Positions 63,700-64,000 of a DNA stretch of 64,000 nucleotides are shown in pieces. Under the pieces are notes generated by a model. That model was not told where the DNA came from. It searched no databases and worked only from the letters and a program-made list of their open reading frames with translations. Position 1 is the stretch's first letter; the number at the start of each line of letters is the position of its first letter. The stretch is from assembly GCA_964023275.1 (NCBI GenBank), contig OZ029918.1, positions 17,774,361 through 17,838,360 of the forward strand, written 5' to 3'. The position numbers were made by a program, and so were the translations under genes. This DNA is from Norana najaformis (Eukaryota > Annelida > Clitellata > Crassiclitellata > Hormogastridae).

Positions 63700-64000
63700 T
63701 GAACATGGCACTGACATGTGGCACGATCACTTTCCTGTACAATTCTTATCCAAAAAGGTTGCAAATGGCAGAACAGTGCATATGAAATATTATAATTTTA
63801 TTCAGCTAAACACTTTCTATGCAAGTTTTGCATGGTGTCAGCAAGAAGTCTTATCTGCTTCTTTACCTGACAGTATGTGATCATCTCCGCTGGTCATGAG
63901 ATTAACATAATCTCTCTCATAAAAGTGCTGCACAGCCTCAACCAACCTTGCATCAGCAGTTACAACACTCAGCCCCTATGCCTTTTGTCTTAATGTAAGA
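63700..64000. other. No recognised gene
   Basis: No coding motif recognised up to the window end. Confidence 0.4.

Overview
This is a repeat-dense piece of an animal nuclear genome. The evidence is intron-bearing coding exons, non-LTR, LTR and DNA transposons of metazoan type, long (ATT)n, (TA)n, (GA)n and (ATAC)n microsatellites, and no operon-like packing. The mix of transposon families (RLE-type and L2/CR1-type non-LTR elements, a Gmr1-like Ty3/gypsy element, a P element with a THAP domain, several hAT families, and a virus-like element with cnidarian/invertebrate flavour) and the frequent 'taggccta' words suggest a marine invertebrate, possibly an echinoderm or hemichordate. That placement is inference only.

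Layout. 0-2.7 kb: AT-rich DNA, then a decayed neuropeptide Y/F-type GPCR on the minus strand. 3-9.7 kb: several copies of an RLE-class (R2-like architecture) non-LTR retrotransposon, each ending in an (AAT)n tract, with a second GPCR fragment between them. 11-13.2 kb: a tandem repeat of about 245 bp and a mariner-type foldback MITE with 103-bp perfect arms. 14.4-15.8 kb: another RLE element. 16.3-19.3 kb: an APE-type non-LTR remnant, then a decayed KIAA1586-like hAT transposase. 20.2-28.9 kb: nested insertions, in which two L2-like elements each carry a copy of one hAT element and one of those hATs carries a third L2. A hAT MITE and a tRNA-derived SINE also lie here. 30.6-40 kb: a GC-richer, frameshifted virus-like block with a capsid-like protein, fibre-like proteins and small virion-type proteins. 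It is an old, non-functional copy, most like a Polinton/adintovirus-type element. 41-43.4 kb: L2 debris and an 829-bp hAT with a perfect 8-bp target duplication. 43.8-50.4 kb: a Ty3/gypsy-family element whose integrase lies upstream of reverse transcriptase (Gmr1-like order), with a tRNA-Leu primer site. 50.4-56 kb: gypsy gag debris interrupted by a 3.2-kb P element with 35-bp perfect terminal repeats and an 8-bp target duplication. 57-59 kb: two exons of a probable host gene that together encode one immunoglobulin-like domain, with an intron full of L2 debris. 59.6-62.7 kb: CR1-like 3' ends and a GTF2IRD2/Charlie-like hAT transposase pseudogene.

Almost all coding sequence here is transposon-derived and broken. 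The only credible host coding sequence is the Ig-like exon pair and, as a relic, the NPY-receptor-like pseudogene. Insertion order can be read directly from target duplications and interrupted reading frames.
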